Shown here: positions 63,104 through 64,000 of the stretch, piece by piece
Layout: each line of letters opens with the position of its first letter
How positions within the stretch are numbered: the first letter of the stretch is position 1
Origin: Nitrosophilus labii
GTDB lineage: Bacteria > Campylobacterota > Campylobacteria > Campylobacterales > Nitratiruptoraceae
Reading direction: 5' to 3'
NCBI RefSeq assembly: GCF_014466985.1
Contig: NZ_AP022826.1
Location: 1,674,001 to 1,738,000, forward strand
DNA: 64,000 bases
Notes under the pieces: generated by a model
Told to the model about the DNA's origin: nothing
Database searches by the model: none
Seen by the model: only the letters and a program-made list of their open reading frames with translations
Made by a program: the position numbers and the translations under genes

Positions 63104-63748
63104 TTATTTTCCTATTTTTTTTATAATATTTACGGCTTCCAAACTATCTTTTTTTATAAACTCACTACATCTTTGTAAAGTTTTAAAATATCCATATCCT
63201 GAAAGCACTGCAACACCTTTAATACCCGCTCTTTGAGCCGAGTCTATATCCAAACATGTATCTCCTATCATCCATGTATGATCTTTATTGGCATTTAGTT
63301 TATGCAAAGCTTTTAAAATAGGCTCCGGATGGGGTTTAGGATAAATTACATCTTCTCTTCCTATTAAACATTCAAAAAATTTCATAACACCAAAATGCTT
63401 CAAAAGCTCTTTAGAATATAGTCCGGTTTTAGTGGTAACCACACCCAAAACAGCAAATTTACTAGCCTCTTTTATTGCCTCTTTGGCATTTGGTAAAAGT
63501 ACGGTTTTTTCTTTTGAGACAGTCCTATAGTTTTCTTTATAGGCATCAACGAACTCTTTAATATTTTCTTTGATTCCAAGATGTAAAAACATAAAATCAA
63601 GCGGGTGACCTATAAGCTTTAAAATCTCCTTTTTTTCGGGCGTTTTTAAGCCAAACTTTTTAAAAGCGAAATCAAAACTTTCCAAAATAGCTTCTGTTGA
63701 GTCTATTAAAGTACCATCTAAATCAAATAAAATAGTAATCTTTTTCAA
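63104..63748 (-). CDS. HAD-superfamily phosphatase, phosphoglycolate phosphatase-like
   Basis: 214 residues. HAD motifs: FDLDGTLIDS (nucleophile Asp9, Asp11), GVVTTKT (motif II Thr), KPHPEPIL (motif III Lys) and MIGDTCLDIDSA (motif IV). Cap domain type C1. Similar to Gph and PpaX phosphatases that clear phosphoglycolate or pyrophosphate, but HAD substrate specificity cannot be read from sequence. Stands alone. Confidence 0.85.
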   Translation of the reverse strand: MKKITILFDLDGTLIDSTEAILESFDFAFKKFGLKTPEKKEILKLIGHPLDFMFLHLGIKENIKEFVDAYKENYRTVSKEKTVLLPNAKEAIKEASKFAVLGVVTTKTGLYSKELLKHFGVMKFFECLIGREDVIYPKPHPEPILKALHKLNANKDHTWMIGDTCLDIDSAQRAGIKGVAVLSGYGYFKTLQRCSEFIKKDSLEAVNIIKKIGK

Positions 63749-63822
63749 AAATCCCCCTTAAATTAAAAAAACTGAAATATTTATAAATATATATTATGAT
63801 TTTGTTATATTTTATTTATTAT

Positions 63823-64000
63823 TTATGGTTTAACCCAATCTATCTCATTATGGAAAATTCCTATTATTGAAGGCTCTATTGGTCGTATCTTTTTATTTAC
63901 AGCCGTTATAGAGTTTGGGATATACAAAAATAGATAAGGGAGATCGTTTGCTATTAAAGCAAAGATCTTCTTGTAAATTTTAGAGAGCTTTTTTCTATCT
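63823..64000 (-). CDS. C-terminus of a family-5 extracellular solute-binding protein (Opp/Dpp type)
   Basis: The minus-strand frame entering at the right edge ends at a TAA at 63823-63825. About 59 residues are visible, including KIFALIANDLPYLFLYIPNS, SITAVNKKI and the closing block GIFHNEIDWVKP, which matches the conserved C-terminal end of peptide/nickel ABC transporter binding proteins (typical text: ...DLPYIFLY...). The rest of the gene lies outside the window. Confidence 0.8.
   Translation of the reverse strand, partial: DRKKLSKIYKKIFALIANDLPYLFLYIPNSITAVNKKIRPIEPSIIGIFHNEIDWVKP

Overview
The window is one AT-rich stretch (about one third G+C by eye) of a Campylobacterota (Epsilonproteobacteria) chromosome. 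The evidence is lineage-typical gene sets: a four-subunit pyruvate:ferredoxin oxidoreductase (porGDAB), a petABC cytochrome bc1 complex with a diheme c1, LuxS, QueD/QueE/MoaA side by side, and a trxB-trxA-yraN ... hom-aminotransferase ... rlmB-rsmI-rpmE ... rsmE order that resembles, from memory, Campylobacter jejuni Cj0146c-Cj0161c. A vent or other anaerobic/microaerophilic chemolithotroph is a reasonable guess, but genus cannot be fixed from this sequence. TTG start codons are common.

Layout. 1-5.4 kb: truncated aldehyde dehydrogenase, ilvE, an SPFH protein, hisIE and an RNase T2. 5.5-19 kb (minus strand): an almost unbroken housekeeping run, transcribed from rpmE through rsmI, rlmB, a RodZ-like protein, an aminotransferase, hom, a cysteine-type formate dehydrogenase, yraN, trxA, trxB, dapB and purF to a radical SAM protein. 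19.5-34.4 kb: a MSHA-type type IV pilus locus, with two major-type pilins on the plus strand and a convergent minus-strand operon mshQ-D-O-P-C-I-J-K-L-M-N-E-G that ends in an unlisted 31-aa membrane ORF. 34.4-36.2 kb: rsmE, a HepT/MntA toxin-antitoxin pair and a small membrane protein, all translationally coupled to the pilus operon. 36.4-44.3 kb: moeA, a decayed YbiR-like transporter, then two RimK-clade ATP-grasp ligases with an M14 carboxypeptidase, and a divergent CPG2-like M20 carboxypeptidase. 44.4-50.4 kb: cytochrome c lipoprotein, queD, queE, moaA, petABC. 50.4-59.4 kb: a decayed small ORF, an unknown gene, mnmG, ribE, thpR, and an operon luxS / NifX-like / arsC / mnmD / diguanylate cyclase / AMMECR1. 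59.5-64 kb: porGDAB, a HAD phosphatase and the C-terminus of a family-5 substrate-binding protein.

How the genes relate. MoaA and MoeA supply molybdopterin that the formate dehydrogenase needs. MshE carries an intact two-motif MshEN domain of the c-di-GMP-binding type, and the GGDEF protein near 56 kb could supply the ligand. The ligase/peptidase cluster at 38.3-44.3 kb looks like a matched writer/eraser set for adding and removing amino acids (glutamate is the best guess) on an unknown acceptor. It is the best candidate here for an undescribed system.

A second, genome-structural signal is a set of intergenic spacers built of short repeated words arranged as imperfect inverted repeats. Each spacer uses its own word, and together they resemble a dispersed family of locus-specific hairpins. 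Compared with the remembered C. jejuni order, the formate dehydrogenase, the pilus locus, the toxin-antitoxin pair and the moeA-ligase-peptidase segment all look like insertions into one conserved block.
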